Origin: Chrysaora quinquecirrha
Taxonomy: Eukaryota > Cnidaria > Scyphozoa > Semaeostomeae > Pelagiidae
Length of the DNA stretch: 64,000 bases
Direction: 5' to 3'
NCBI GenBank assembly: GCA_014526335.1
Contig: JACTAT010000016.1
Location: 600,770 to 664,769, forward strand
Under the pieces are notes generated by a model that was not told the origin of the DNA, ran no database searches, and was given only the letters and a program-made list of their open reading frames with translations. Of the stretch, positions 45,753 to 57,300 are shown one piece after another. Within the stretch, counting starts at the first letter, position 1; every line of letters starts with the position of its first letter. The position numbers and the translations under genes are program-made.

Positions 45753-46197
45753 AAGAACAGTTTCGTCGGAGATTGCATAGCTAGCATTCCTTATTTGATA
45801 CCAAAAATAGAAGGGACGGAAGGGAGACAGCTGTGGCATGCTGCTTCTAAGAACAGTTTCGTCGGAGATTGCATAGCTAGCATGCCTTATCTGATTCCAA
45901 AAATAGAAGGGACGGAAGGGAGACAGCTGTGGCATGCTGCTTCTAAGAACAGTTTCGTCGGAGATTGCATAGCTAGCATTCCTTATCTGATACCAAAAAT
46001 AGAAGGGACGGAAGGGAGACAGCTGTGGCATGCTGCTTCTAAGAACAGTTTCGTCGGAGATTGCATAGCTAGCATTCCTTATCTGATACCAAAAATAGAA
46101 GGGACGGAAGGGAGACAGCTGTGGCATGCTGCTTCTAAGAACAGTTTCGTCGGAGATTCCATAGCTAGCATTCCTTATCTGATACCAAAAATAGAAT
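45753..46197. repeat. 96-bp tandem repeat, open on both strands
   Basis: There are 4.6 nearly identical copies, starting at 45753, 45849, 45945, 46041 and 46137. Because 96 is divisible by three, frames stay open on both strands. The + frame gives 32-residue units with NSFVGDCIASIPYLIPKIE. A gene is possible, but no start with signal or splice evidence was found, so I call it a repeat. Confidence 0.8.
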
Positions 46198-46484
46198 AAG
46201 TGGCAAAGTTAAAGTCTTACCAACTAGTACGCTACATAGACAAATAAACACCAGAGGTATTTTGATGCATCTAAAAAAAACAAACAACTTCAAAAAGCAA
46301 AAATAACAAAACAAAAGTTATCATGCTATTAAATCAGGTTTCTATTTCTTGTTGTTGAAAATTCACGACATTATTTGAAAGTTGTGGAAAAATGTTGCAG
46401 CTTTTTTGTCAATATCAGTATTCATAGAATATCAGAACACCTTACGTCTATCAATAACAAGGATATTCGTTATGGAATATATGA
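46198..46484. other. Gene-free stretch before the gap
   Basis: AT-rich sequence; nothing supportable. Confidence 0.3.
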
Positions 46485-46984
46485 NNNNNNNNNNNNNNNN
46501 NNNNNNNNNNNNNNNNNNNNNNNNNNNNNNNNNNNNNNNNNNNNNNNNNNNNNNNNNNNNNNNNNNNNNNNNNNNNNNNNNNNNNNNNNNNNNNNNNNNN
46601 NNNNNNNNNNNNNNNNNNNNNNNNNNNNNNNNNNNNNNNNNNNNNNNNNNNNNNNNNNNNNNNNNNNNNNNNNNNNNNNNNNNNNNNNNNNNNNNNNNNN
46701 NNNNNNNNNNNNNNNNNNNNNNNNNNNNNNNNNNNNNNNNNNNNNNNNNNNNNNNNNNNNNNNNNNNNNNNNNNNNNNNNNNNNNNNNNNNNNNNNNNNN
46801 NNNNNNNNNNNNNNNNNNNNNNNNNNNNNNNNNNNNNNNNNNNNNNNNNNNNNNNNNNNNNNNNNNNNNNNNNNNNNNNNNNNNNNNNNNNNNNNNNNNN
46901 NNNNNNNNNNNNNNNNNNNNNNNNNNNNNNNNNNNNNNNNNNNNNNNNNNNNNNNNNNNNNNNNNNNNNNNNNNNNNNNNNNNN
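46485..46984. other. Assembly gap of 500 N
   Basis: It is exactly 500 ambiguous bases, a conventional placeholder length. The real distance is unknown. ORFs spanning it are meaningless. Confidence 0.99.
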
Positions 46985-47029
46985 AAGAGGTATGGGAACT
47001 TTTGGTTGGTATGCCGACGTTCTTCCGAC

Positions 47030-47200
47030 TAAGCTAACTTAACACAGGCCACAGCAGAGGAATTGGTGCGACCAGGGCTCATGGAGGGCCTTGGAGAGCT
47101 AGTTGCCAAGTGGCCCAGCCGGCAGAGTATCGGCGTTCGAAGCCAAAAATCCTGGCTCGCAACTTGTCTTGGTCGTATTGATTAAAATGTTTACACATAA
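47030..47200 (+). repeat. SINE-like segment
   Basis: CAAGTGGCCCAGCCGGCAGAG followed about 10 bases later by GGCGTTCGAAGCC looks like diverged A and B boxes of a tRNA-derived SINE. No second copy was found in the window. Confidence 0.3.
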
Positions 47201-47521
47201 ACTTCTGGACACATACGACTCCAAAGTTGTCTGGGGAAGCCCCCCTTGGAAAGCACGCCTTTGTCACTCGTGTCTCTTCCCAATTTTTGCTTCATTGTGT
47301 ATTCATTAGCATATTCAACTCATAGCATATTCATCAGCATCTTCACTTATACCGTTGTCATCTGTATATTCATGTCAGACTGTATCATTTTCTTCATCTT
47401 AATTTCATACCGTATTCATAAACATTTCCTACAGCATGTTACGCCCGGTTCAAAAAGTTGTTTTTCTTGAGCGATGTTTATTCTTTATTCTGATCTCTTA
47501 CCAAGGTACTAAGCTATTCAT
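47201..47521. other. 5' flank of the acidic-tail gene
   Basis: TATTCAT and ATTCATTAGCAT words repeat at 47300-47430. No promoter element can be named. Confidence 0.3.
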
Positions 47522-50500
47522 ATGAACAAGAATTCTTTTATTTCTAGTTTCAATTCAAACGAGAACTCAAACTTAAACGAAGAAAGTATGGATATTAATC
47601 TACGATCATCTCAGTCAATGGATGACTCAGTATCTGCTTTCAGTCAAAGCCTTATTCAAGCTGCAGCAGAAGTGGGTCAAAATGTTCATTCAAAGGAAAC
47701 CCAAGAGATGAATACAGCCAAAGAAACTACTGTACCATGTTTCACCTCAAAGCTATCATCAACAAGTCCAAATGTTACTGCGGAACAGAAAAAGGTTAGT
47801 ATTGCATGATGGCTTCATATCATAGCCTACCGTATTACCTCGATTAAGCGCCGGGGGCACTTATCTGTCTCAAAGAGAATTTATTATTTGAAAATTTATG
47901 AATAAGCTAATGTTTTGGCGAAAAGCTTTGAAACAACTAGCAAAAGGTGTCAATTTATTCCTCCCACCGGTAGCTTGCACATACAGTATCAAGGGGGTGT
48001 CTGGAACACCTGATTGGCAGCTCAATGCAAAGGGGGGCGCTTATTCGATAGAGGGTGCTTATTCGAAGAAGTAGTGTACTTTGCTTAAAAAATCCTTGTT
48101 TTGTTCATTTTTTATTGTTCGTTGAGTCCGTCTTGGCTGGCAAAAAGCAGAATATATTCCAGTGATAAGCTCCTCCTCTCTAATACGCCCCCTCGAATAC
48201 TTTCTAAATCAAATAAACCCCTGGGGACTTATAATAGAGTTTTTGCAGCAACTTGTAGTAATGCCAAATAAACAATAGCTATAGGATTTTGTGTCCATTT
48301 TCCGAGGTAGCATGGGGGATAAGAATTGCGTTTTTATAGGATGTCGTCCATTTTAAGGATCAATTTTTGATATTGCCAAAAATGTGTACAGGAAAGATGC
48401 TACAATGTTGGACCATGCTACTGCGAATGGAGTAACTAAGCAGTTAGGTTTTCAATAACGCTCCTCCTCTCTAATAAGCCCCCACCCTCGAATACTTTCC
48501 AAATCAAATAAACCCCTGGGGCTGCGAATGGAGTAACTGAACAGTGAGGTTTTAATTAAACAGGCTACAGGCTTTCTGGCAAAACAAACGTACTTCTATC
48601 CATTTACCCCATTGAATTACCCTAATTAATATTCACAAAAGTTGTTTTTTCTTTTAGGCGAATGTCCCAGCAACAGAAGGTGAACCTCCGGTCAAGAAAC
48701 AACGAGTAGATCCTTCAACTGAAACCCAGACTAGTAAGAGCTAAGCGTTATTTTAGTTAGGTTTTAAAAAAGACTCTTAAAAAACTCCAGTCTGATAACA
48801 ACAAGTTCTTTACAAAGAGGACATTGTGTGATTGTAGCTCCATTGCTATTTTCACCCTTTTTAAGTAGGAGATTCCCAAAGGCCATTCATTCCAGGGAAA
48901 ACCCAAGTAACTTTCTTATTTGGTCTGACGTAATCCATAAATGAGGAATTCAAAATGGTAGCCGAAACTCGTTAAAAAGAGGTGTTTTTCAAAACACCAT
49001 GCCACTTGGTAACTCAGCTTGGATGCAGTTGAAACTTGGTCAATATGTGGACAATGCCCCTTTGTTTGTACCAAGACTAATTTAGTCGTTCTTACTGCTC
49101 TCTCTAGCTCTCAGGTCAGTGAAAAATGTAAATATTCGAGGAAAAATATACCTTTTCAAAGAGCCCTGGTTCGGGTGCGACATTTTGCTGGAGAATGGTA
49201 GATATTTCCAGTATGGTAATCCTCTCCGTATGCAACGACTGGATTTACGGCCATTCTTGGAGAGGTAGTTCAGGAAATTTAGCTCTTAACTCACAAACTC
49301 ACGAGTAATGGAAGAAAAAGAGAGAAAAGGAATATGTACGAAAATTCAGGAAACAAGATGCAAGCAACTCACAAACAAGAAATACTTCATTAAATGTCTC
49401 CTTGAGCGAATATGGTGGGGGTTTGAAGCCTTTCTTTCACTTTCATTCGAATTAAACCTAAATTTGTAGTAAAATTTGATGCACAAAAACTCATGAAACG
49501 GCCGTAATTCTAGTTGTTGGACGCGGAGATGATTCCCTTGCAGGAAATGTCTACCATTTTCCAGAATAATGTTGTGCCCGACCCAGGCTTCTTTGAAAAG
49601 GTCCTCAGCCCCAAGGTATTCATTGATTCTTAGTGCTGATGACTGAAACTGGAGTCAGCACCAAGTTTGTCAGCATTGGCACAAGAAACAGGTTATAACC
49701 TAGAACCAGTCTAAATTTCATAGCCCTATCCTAGCTTTATACTGTAGTTTAAAAGTTAATGCCTGTCGAAACAAGGAGACATATCACGCGGTACATTGTC
49801 GCGCGTGACATGTCTCCTCGATGGCTCCCAGTTTAGTCAGCTCGGAAGCATTGTTGGGTGCGACAAAAATTTATAGCGAGAGACACGCAGATGTTTTTGG
49901 GAGACAACATGATGCGTGATGAAGACACGTGACATTGACATTGTCTTTTTCTTTCATGCCATTGAAAGTTGTCGATTTCAAGTTACTTTTAGACAAATCA
50001 ATAAGTACTGTAACAATTTCAATACCATTGGGAGACATGCAAGTATAACGAATACATGCATAAAGGCCCGGGGGTAAACACATTGAGGCCTGACAGGGTA
50101 TCCAGTCATGGCTAAAGAGGGCCAAAGCTTAAATTTTCAAAATAACCCGCTAATGGCAGTCAATTTTTACAACAATCTCTGAATGGTAGTGTAAGAAGCT
50201 GAAAATCATGCCTTTTTTATAACATCCAATCCAGTAATAGAATGTTCTGCTAAAAGTTTTCTTACATTAAAATACACAAAATGTTGCAAACTAAGCACAA
50301 AATACCTGGAAATTAGATGTCAAGGGCACAAGGGTAATAACTACCAAAAATACCCCAAAGTTCCAGTATCATTTCTTTATTTCTCTAAATTGTGCCATTG
50401 GGTAGTCATTCTCTAAGGACCCTCAAACCGACTTGACCCCCGTCGGGCCTCAATTGGAGTACCTCGGGCATGAAGGTCCCTTGGGAGCTGCTACAAAATC

Positions 50501-51835
50501 AAATGCGATGCGCCACGCAGTTTTCCCTCACATTTCAAAGTTTGTGTTCGCCGTACGGGATGGAGAACTTGGAGCTCTGCTCTGGTCCTCGTGTTTTTAT
50601 ACCAGAGTGAAATGAACACAAGAGTCAAAAAGTGAATTCTAGCAAAATGGCATGGAATATCATTGATAGTTTGGAATCTTAGTAAAACCAGGAATTGTAT
50701 CGCTGTTCAAAGAGTTTTTTTGTGGTGACTTTTCAACGTGAAATGTATTCATTAGAATTCAATGGAATATTGACTGTATCAGGCAGAATTTTACCGTTCA
50801 AGGAGTTTTTCACGCCAAGTTCGCCTTCACACAGAAATTTTTTCATGAGTAAGTTTTCGGAAAATTATAATTTTCCAGTGTTGATATTTACTTGTTGCTT
50901 AGCTCTTGAGGGACCCTTCACTCTTCTAGATTTCGTACATTCTTCTCTGGCATTTTAAATGATCTTTTTGTGTCAACTGGTATCTCGTACGCCTTGTCTG
51001 AGAGTGATTTGCCCCTCTGCTCCTCTAAACTAGATTTTTTATTTTAGAAAAGACCATCTTGGCAACTACCCATGCAAAACAAAGCAAACCAGAAAACAAT
51101 TTTCGCGCCCTTTTTTAAATTGGCTGTTTTCACTGTGAATAAAGGTAGTTACCCTGGGAACCAGAGCCTACCTGCCTCTAAATAATAACAAAACCTAAAT
51201 AAAAGCTCGTAGGCTCTGGAACCTAGGGTAAAAGGTAGTTAACACCCTCGAAGGGGCGTTCCCTCTCATTTAACGAGTGTGGCCCCAAAAATTTTCCGGG
51301 GGCTCACCCATCACTCCCCTAGATTTTGGAAGCAATAAAGCCCTCGCATTGCTGATTCTGATTCAGATGTAATAATATTTACAGTATACTAAGGATTACA
51401 ATGATTGACACCTGTCATAGGTAGATGTGATTGACATACTTTATGATCATGTGATCAAAAGATACCTGATTGAAGCTTATCATGTTACAGTTACACTGTT
51501 ATACCCCCTCTTCCCCTATATATGCTTCCACGAACATGGGTTGTTTCTTTTTATAACTTATATGATAAATAACTAATATTTTTTCAGCTGGCGTGCAAAT
51601 TGTCTGCTGTTGCAATGATCAAGTTAATGGAGATGATGATGATGAAGAAAATGATGGCGATGATAATGATGATGATGATGATGATGATGCTGATGATAAT
51701 GATTATGATAATAATGATGATGATGATGAAGAAGATGATGGTGATGATAATGATGATGATGATGAAGATGCTGATGATAATGATTATGATAATAATGATG
51801 ATGATGATGAAGAAGAAGATGAAGAAAAAGATTAA
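47522..51835 (+). CDS. Nuclear-type protein with basic motif and long acidic tail, three exons
   Basis: The exons are 47522-47794, 48658-48733 and 51588-51835. The splice sites are GT-AG and the phases agree (0 then 1). The spliced frame gives about 198 residues. Residues 1-91 are Ser/Asn/Gln-rich and polar. Exon 2 carries EPPVKKQRVD, which resembles a monopartite nuclear localisation signal. Exon 3 has a CCC cluster, then about 70 residues of Asp/Asn/Glu encoded by (GAT)n-like DNA. No signal peptide is present, unlike the secreted cluster nearby. Acidic tails of this kind occur in histone chaperones and chromatin proteins, but no domain confirms that. Repeats fill intron 2. Translation could also start upstream in an unseen exon. 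Confidence 0.6.
48160..48535. repeat. Intronic repeat with duplicated segment
   Basis: CTCCTCTCTAATANGCCCCC, followed by TCGAATACTTTC and AATAAACCCCTGGGG, occurs at about 48170-48235 and again at about 48462-48522. GAATGGAGTAACT also occurs twice. The words GCGCCGGGGGC and GGGGGGCGCTTATTCGA nearby belong to the same kind of dispersed element. Confidence 0.5.
49149..49605. mobile_element. MITE, family 2 (copy 2)
   Basis: The ends ACCTTTTCAAAGAGCCCTGG and CCAGGCTTCTTTGAAAAGG are inverted. The interior matches the copy at 20374-20809 in order. It lies in intron 2 of the acidic-tail gene. Confidence 0.75.
49770..51145. other. Intron sequence with a diverged repeat
   Basis: The segment 49770-49890 matches 22225-22336. 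Around 50705-50810 GTTCAAAGAGTTTTT and GTTCAAGGAGTTTTT form a diverged direct repeat. ORFs at 50433-50615 and 50695-50958 have no support. Confidence 0.35.
51146..51240. mobile_element. Very short (95-bp) foldback element
   Basis: TACCCTGGGAACCAGAGCC on the left and the inverted GGCTCTGGAACCTAGGGTA on the right make arms of about 28 bp around an A-rich loop. GGTAGTT lies at both outer ends in direct orientation and may be the target duplication. Confidence 0.55.
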
Positions 51836-52460
51836 TGAAAAGAAGACGGTGGAGACCATTTTCTAGTCATTTTTTGGTTTGTTTTATTTTGGACACCCAA
51901 AAGTAAGTGAGCTTTTTAATTTTTGTCCCGTTCACTTTGATTTGAAAACTCCCAAAACCATTCCACTCCTTTCCATATAAATGTACCCTAAAGTCCTTGC
52001 TGAAGGATTAAAAATGCGCGTGCGCTGTGTCTCAACATAAATAGTGCAGCTGTTTGGGAAAGCGTATGCGATGTGCTAACGTGCTAAGAATTTTTTTTCG
52101 CGAGTTTTTTTCTGCCCGCTTATCTATTTGGATGATGTTCTGGGTGAACGAAGATTTCAAAAACTTCTTTTGCCTCATGGTACACAAGATTTTCAAGACA
52201 ATTCTCGCTGTTGGAATGGCATAGGTTTCTCGAAGCTGTTATGCATGTATGTATGTATGAAGCTTGGATATACTTGTCATCAAATAGCAGTTAAAAAGAA
52301 AATTCAAGAAACAAGAAAGCTATCAAATAACAACGATATACAATTTACAGGTAAAAGCTAAAAATTTATATTCAAACACCTCAGGTTGAACTTAGAGCTT
52401 GGAAGAAGCAAAGAAGGAAAAGATTGAAATCGTTCCATTTTGAAGTTCTACAAAAAAGGA
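51836..52460. other. 3' flank, gene-free
   Basis: TGTATGTATGTATGA is a short microsatellite near 52245-52260. Nothing else is seen. Confidence 0.3.
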
Positions 52461-53582
52461 ACTCTTGAAAATCTCCAGAGTAAATGGATTTTTCAACCTG
52501 TATCTCCAAAGAAGCAAAACAATTCCCCAAAAATCCAAAAACCATTCAGACATCTGAATCAACAGACCCTTTTCTTTCGGAAAAACCAATTTGAGAAAAA
52601 TTTGCGGAAAAAAGTTTGCACATTGCAAAACACGCATGCTTTCTTGACCGCAACTTATGTAGGACGTTTTGTAACCTTTGCAAGGGGTAATAGTTGGAAA
52701 TTTTCGTGGCAAGACATCAGCGCCCTCAAGTAGCATACTTTTCAAATCATTCCAAAATCTTGATTTCGCCTGACCTGAAATGTCTTGTAGATAAAATGTT
52801 AAAGACAACAAATTTACGAGAAAATAGCAATAAAAACGACTATAAAATAAATGCTTGCCTGAAACAGCAAAAACATCTGAGGACAAACTTGAAAAGCTTG
52901 CGGCTGCTGCCGACCCTCGGTTAATTTTTAGCAATTCTACCATCTACCGAAATTCTACCATCCATTCAAGGATTGCGTACCTAGTGTACACCTACCACAC
53001 AACAAATTTTTTAAGTATGTCTAGATGTCGCCGCTGTTTCTCTTGCAATTTTGCACCATTGAAAAACTATTAAAAACGATTCAACAACATGAAAAATAAA
53101 TTCTAAAAATGAAATATAAAACAAATAAAAAAAATAAATCATAAAAATTTCAAACTTGACATAACTAAGATTAAAGATTAGGAAAATTCAATGATATCGA
53201 TGAGCCGCCCCACATGAAATTTTAAGATCATGCGAAATTAAGACTTTTTGGATTTTCAAGACATCAAATATTCGCGTTCTCGGATGCGTTGAAGGCGTCG
53301 AAATAAATGCCACATGCGCGAGCAGATTAAGTACCACAAAAATTTCCAACTTTTGTTTCTTACAAAAGGTTCGAAAAAGTCGCGCAAAGTCACAAAAGCA
53401 TTCTTGACATACGGTTGCAGAAACGTTTCTTCACGAATTTTTTCGCCAGTATTTTCTTCCTGACGAAAAAAGCCTTTGGATAGAAAGAAGAAGACTAGAT
53501 ACAACTTTGGATTTTTAGACGTGTTTCGCATCTTTTGGAGATACATGTTGGGAATAAAAAAACTCTGGAGGATTTCAAGACT
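52461..53582. mobile_element. Large foldback element with about 300-bp diverged arms
   Basis: The left arm begins CTCTTGAAAATCTCCAGAGT. The right arm, read on the minus strand, begins GTCTTGAAATCCTCCAGAGT. Blocks ACCTGTATCTCCAAAGAAGC / ACATGTATCTCCAAAAGATGC and AGTTGGAAATTTTCGTGG / AGTTGGAAATTTTTGTGG follow in the same order. ORFs in the arms are matched inversely and have no known domain. The superfamily is undetermined. Confidence 0.65.
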
Positions 53583-53861
53583 TCATTATTTGTAGAGATT
53601 ACTGCCTTGCTCTTGATTCACTGGATTAATTGGATTCTTTGAAAATAAAATTGGATTCAGTGGTGTTCCTTACTCACTGATTGTCAATCTGGACATTTCA
53701 TTTGGAAACTATGATCTTGACTATAGGCATAACGAAACAAATATAGGCATAGACATATTGCAGCAAAAATATAAAGCTTTTATTGTTGAATCGCTATTAT
53801 GCGAGTTTAGGCACATGAATCTAGGCATAGATATTGATCACATCATTCTTACTCATTAGAG
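53583..53861. other. Gene-free stretch
   Basis: ATAGGCATA words recur. Nothing supportable otherwise. Confidence 0.3.
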
Positions 53862-54039
53862 TTCTTAATTCATAAGGCTAATGCTTGCTTTCTTTTCCGC
53901 TCTTATAGGCATACATGTATCGAAATGCATTCATGATGTTTTTTCTTATAACGTGACATACGATTATTGACAGAGAAACATTGGATGTGAATGAAGATGT
54001 GAATGGACCCATTCCTGTCCGGTTGACACTTGAATATTG
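53862..54039. repeat. Direct repeat flanking the satellite (left copy)
   Basis: It matches 60152-60336 in the same orientation: TTAATTCATAA, TAGGCATACATGTAT, GAAATGCATT, ACATTGGATGTGAATGAAGA, and TTCCTGTC-GGTTGA. On the minus strand both copies contain an ACAGGAAT...TTCACATCC stretch that would encode FTSSFTSNV, but no gene model was possible. Confidence 0.65.
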
Positions 54040-54357
54040 AACAAAAGAAGATTAAGAGGAAAACAAGAAGATTCGAAATTAAAGAAAGAAATAAGTATTT
54101 AAGATAAAAACCAAAGTCACATACTAAAGATAGTGTTTCACACAAGCTTATTTCTGTCATGGGGCATATTGCTATCAGACAACAATGGTAGACCGGAGTT
54201 CTGAGTTCTGACTGCGAGATGAAACAAGATTTTAGGAGAAGCAAGATGTCAAGAAGAATCATTTCATGGTTTTCAATTTCTCTCAGATACTTTGAAGTCC
54301 CAGTTCCTGCTCATCCAATCATTATTATTCGTCATTATCTTAACCGACATGCTCCTT
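54040..54357. other. Spacer before the satellite
   Basis: AGAAGATTAAGAGGAAAACAAG-type words resemble 45300-45700. No gene seen. Confidence 0.3.
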
Positions 54358-57300
54358 TCACCGCACGGTGTTTTATTTATGACGGTGACGGACACGCTGC
54401 CTTCAGCACACGGTGTCTTATGAATGACTGCGACACGCTCCCCTCAGCGTCCTGGCTTATATTTATGACTGCGACACGCTCCCTTCAGCGTACTGGCTTA
54501 TATTTATGACTGTGACACGCTCCCTTCAGCGTACTGGCTTATACTTATGACTGCGACACGCTCCCTTCAGCGTACTGGCTTATATTTATGACTGTGACAC
54601 GCTCCCTTCAGCGTACTGGCTTTTATTTATGACTGTGACACGCTCCCTTCAGCGTACTGGCTTATATTTATGACTGCGACACGCTCCCCTCAGCGTCCTG
54701 GCTTCTTATTTACGACTGCGACACCTTCCCCTCAGCGTACTGGCTTATACTTATGACTCCGAAGCGCTCCCTTCAGCGTACTGGCTTATATTTATGACTG
54801 CGACACGCTCCCTTCAGCGTACTGGCTTATATTTATGACTGTGACACGCTCCCTTCAGCGTACTGGCTTATATTTATGACTGCGACACGCTCCCTTCAGC
54901 GTACTGGCTTATATTTATGACTGCGACACGCTCCCTTCAGCGTACTGGCTTATATTTATGACTGTGACACGCTCCCTTCAGCGTACTGGCTTATATTTAT
55001 GACTGTGACACGCTCCCTTCAGCGTACTGGCTTATATTTATGACTGCGACACGCTCCCCTCAGCGTCCTGGCTTCTTATTTACGACTGCGACACGCTCCC
55101 CTCAGCGTACTGGCTTATACTTATGACTGCGACACGCTCCCTTCAGCGTACTGGCTTCTTATTTACGACTGCGACACGCTCCCCTCAGCGTACTGGCTTA
55201 TACTTATGACTGCGACACGCTCCCTTCAGCGTACTGGCTTCTTATTTACGACTGCGACACGCTCCCCTCAGCGTACTGGCTTATACTTATGACTGCGACA
55301 CGCTCCCTTCAGCGTACTGGCTTATATTTATGACTGTGACACGCTCCCTTCAGCGTACTGGCTTATATTTATGACTGTGACACGCTCCCTTCAGCGTACT
55401 GGCTTTTATTTATGACTGTGACACGCTCCCTTCAGCGTACTGGCTTATATTTATGACTGTGACACGCTCCCTTCAGCGTACTGGCTTATATTTATGACTG
55501 CGACACGCTCCCTTCAGCGTACTGGCTTATATTTATGACTGCGACACGCTCCCTTCAGCGTACTGGCTTATACTTATGACTGTGACACGCTCCCTTCAGC
55601 GTACTGGCTTATACTTATGACTGCGACACGCTCCCTTCAGCGTACTGGCTTCTTATTTACGACTGCGACACGCTCCCCTCAGCGTACTGGCTTATACTTA
55701 TGACTGCGACACGCTCCCTTCAGCGTACTGGCTTCTTATTTACGACTGCGACACGCTCCCCTCAGCGTACTGGCTTATACTTATGACTGCGACACGCTCC
55801 CTTCAGCGTACTGGCTTATATTTATGACTGCGACACGCTCCCTTCAGCGTACTGGCTTATATTAATAACTGTGACACGCTCCCTTCAGCGTACTGGCTTA
55901 TATTTATGACTGTGACACGCTCCCTTCAGCGTACTGGCTTATATTTATGACTGTGACACGCTCCCTTCAGCGTACTGGCTTTTATTTATGACTGTGACAC
56001 GCTCCCTTCAGCGTACTGGCTTATATTTATGACTGTGACACGCTCCCTTCAGCGTACTGGCTTATATTTATGACTGCGACACGCTCCCTTCAGCGTACTG
56101 GCTTATATTTATGACTGCGACACGCTCCCTTCAGCGTACTGGCTTATACTTATGACTGTGACACGCTCCCTTCAGCGTACTGGCTTATATTTATGACTGT
56201 GACACGCTCCCTTCAGCGTACTGGCTTATATTTATGACTGCGACACGCTCCCCTCAGCGTCCTGGCTTCTTATTTACGACTGCGACACCTTCCCCTCAGC
56301 GTACTGGCTTATACTTATGACTACGACGCGCTCCCTTCAGCGTACTGGCTTATATTTATGACTGCGACACGCTCCCTTCGTGTACTGGCTTATACTTATG
56401 ACTGCGACACGCTCCCTTCAGCGTACTGGCTTATATTTATGACTGTGACACGCTCCCTTCAGCGTACTGGCTTTTATTTATGACTGTGACACGCTCCCTT
56501 CAGCGTACTGGCTTATATTTATGACTGCGACACGCTCCCCTCAGCGTCCTGGCTTCTTATTTACGACTGCGACACCTTCCCCTCAGCGTACTGGCTTATA
56601 CTTATGACTCCGACGCGCTCCCTTCAGCGTACTGGCTTATATTTATGACTGCGACACGCTCCCTTCAGCGTACTGGCTTATACTTATGACTGCGACACGC
56701 TCCCTTCAGCGTACTGGCTTATATTTATGACTGTGACACGCTCCCTTCAGCGTACTGGCTTTTATTTATGACTGTGACACTCTCCCTTCAGCGTACTGGC
56801 TTATATTTATGACTGCGACACGCTCCCCTCAGCGTCCTGGCTTCTTATTTACGACTGCGACACCTTCCCCTCAGCGTACTGGCTTATACTTATGACTCTG
56901 ACGCGCTCCCTTCAGCGTACTGGCTTATATTTATGACTGCGACACGCTCCCTTCAGCGTACTGGCTTATATTTATGACTGTGACACGCTCCCTTCAGCGT
57001 ACTGGCTTATATTTATGACTGCGACACGCTCCCTTCAGCGTACTGGCTTATATTTATGACTGCGACACGCTCCCTTCAGCGTACTGGCTTATATTTATGA
57101 CTGTGACACGCTCCCTTCAGCGTACTGGCTTATATTTATGACTGTGACACGCTCCCTTCAGCGTACTGGCTTATATTTATGACTGCGACACGCTCCCCTC
57201 AGCGTCCTGGCTTCTTATTTACGACTGCGACACGCTCCCCTCAGCGTACTGGCTTATACTTATGACTGCGACACGCTCCCTTCAGCGTACTGGCTAATAT

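Noticed and set aside
46375..47037. ORFs running through the N block
   Set aside because: Made by unknown bases in the gap.
51584..51859. Minus-strand ORF of isoleucine runs
   Set aside because: The complement of the GAT repeat in exon 3; no start or domain.
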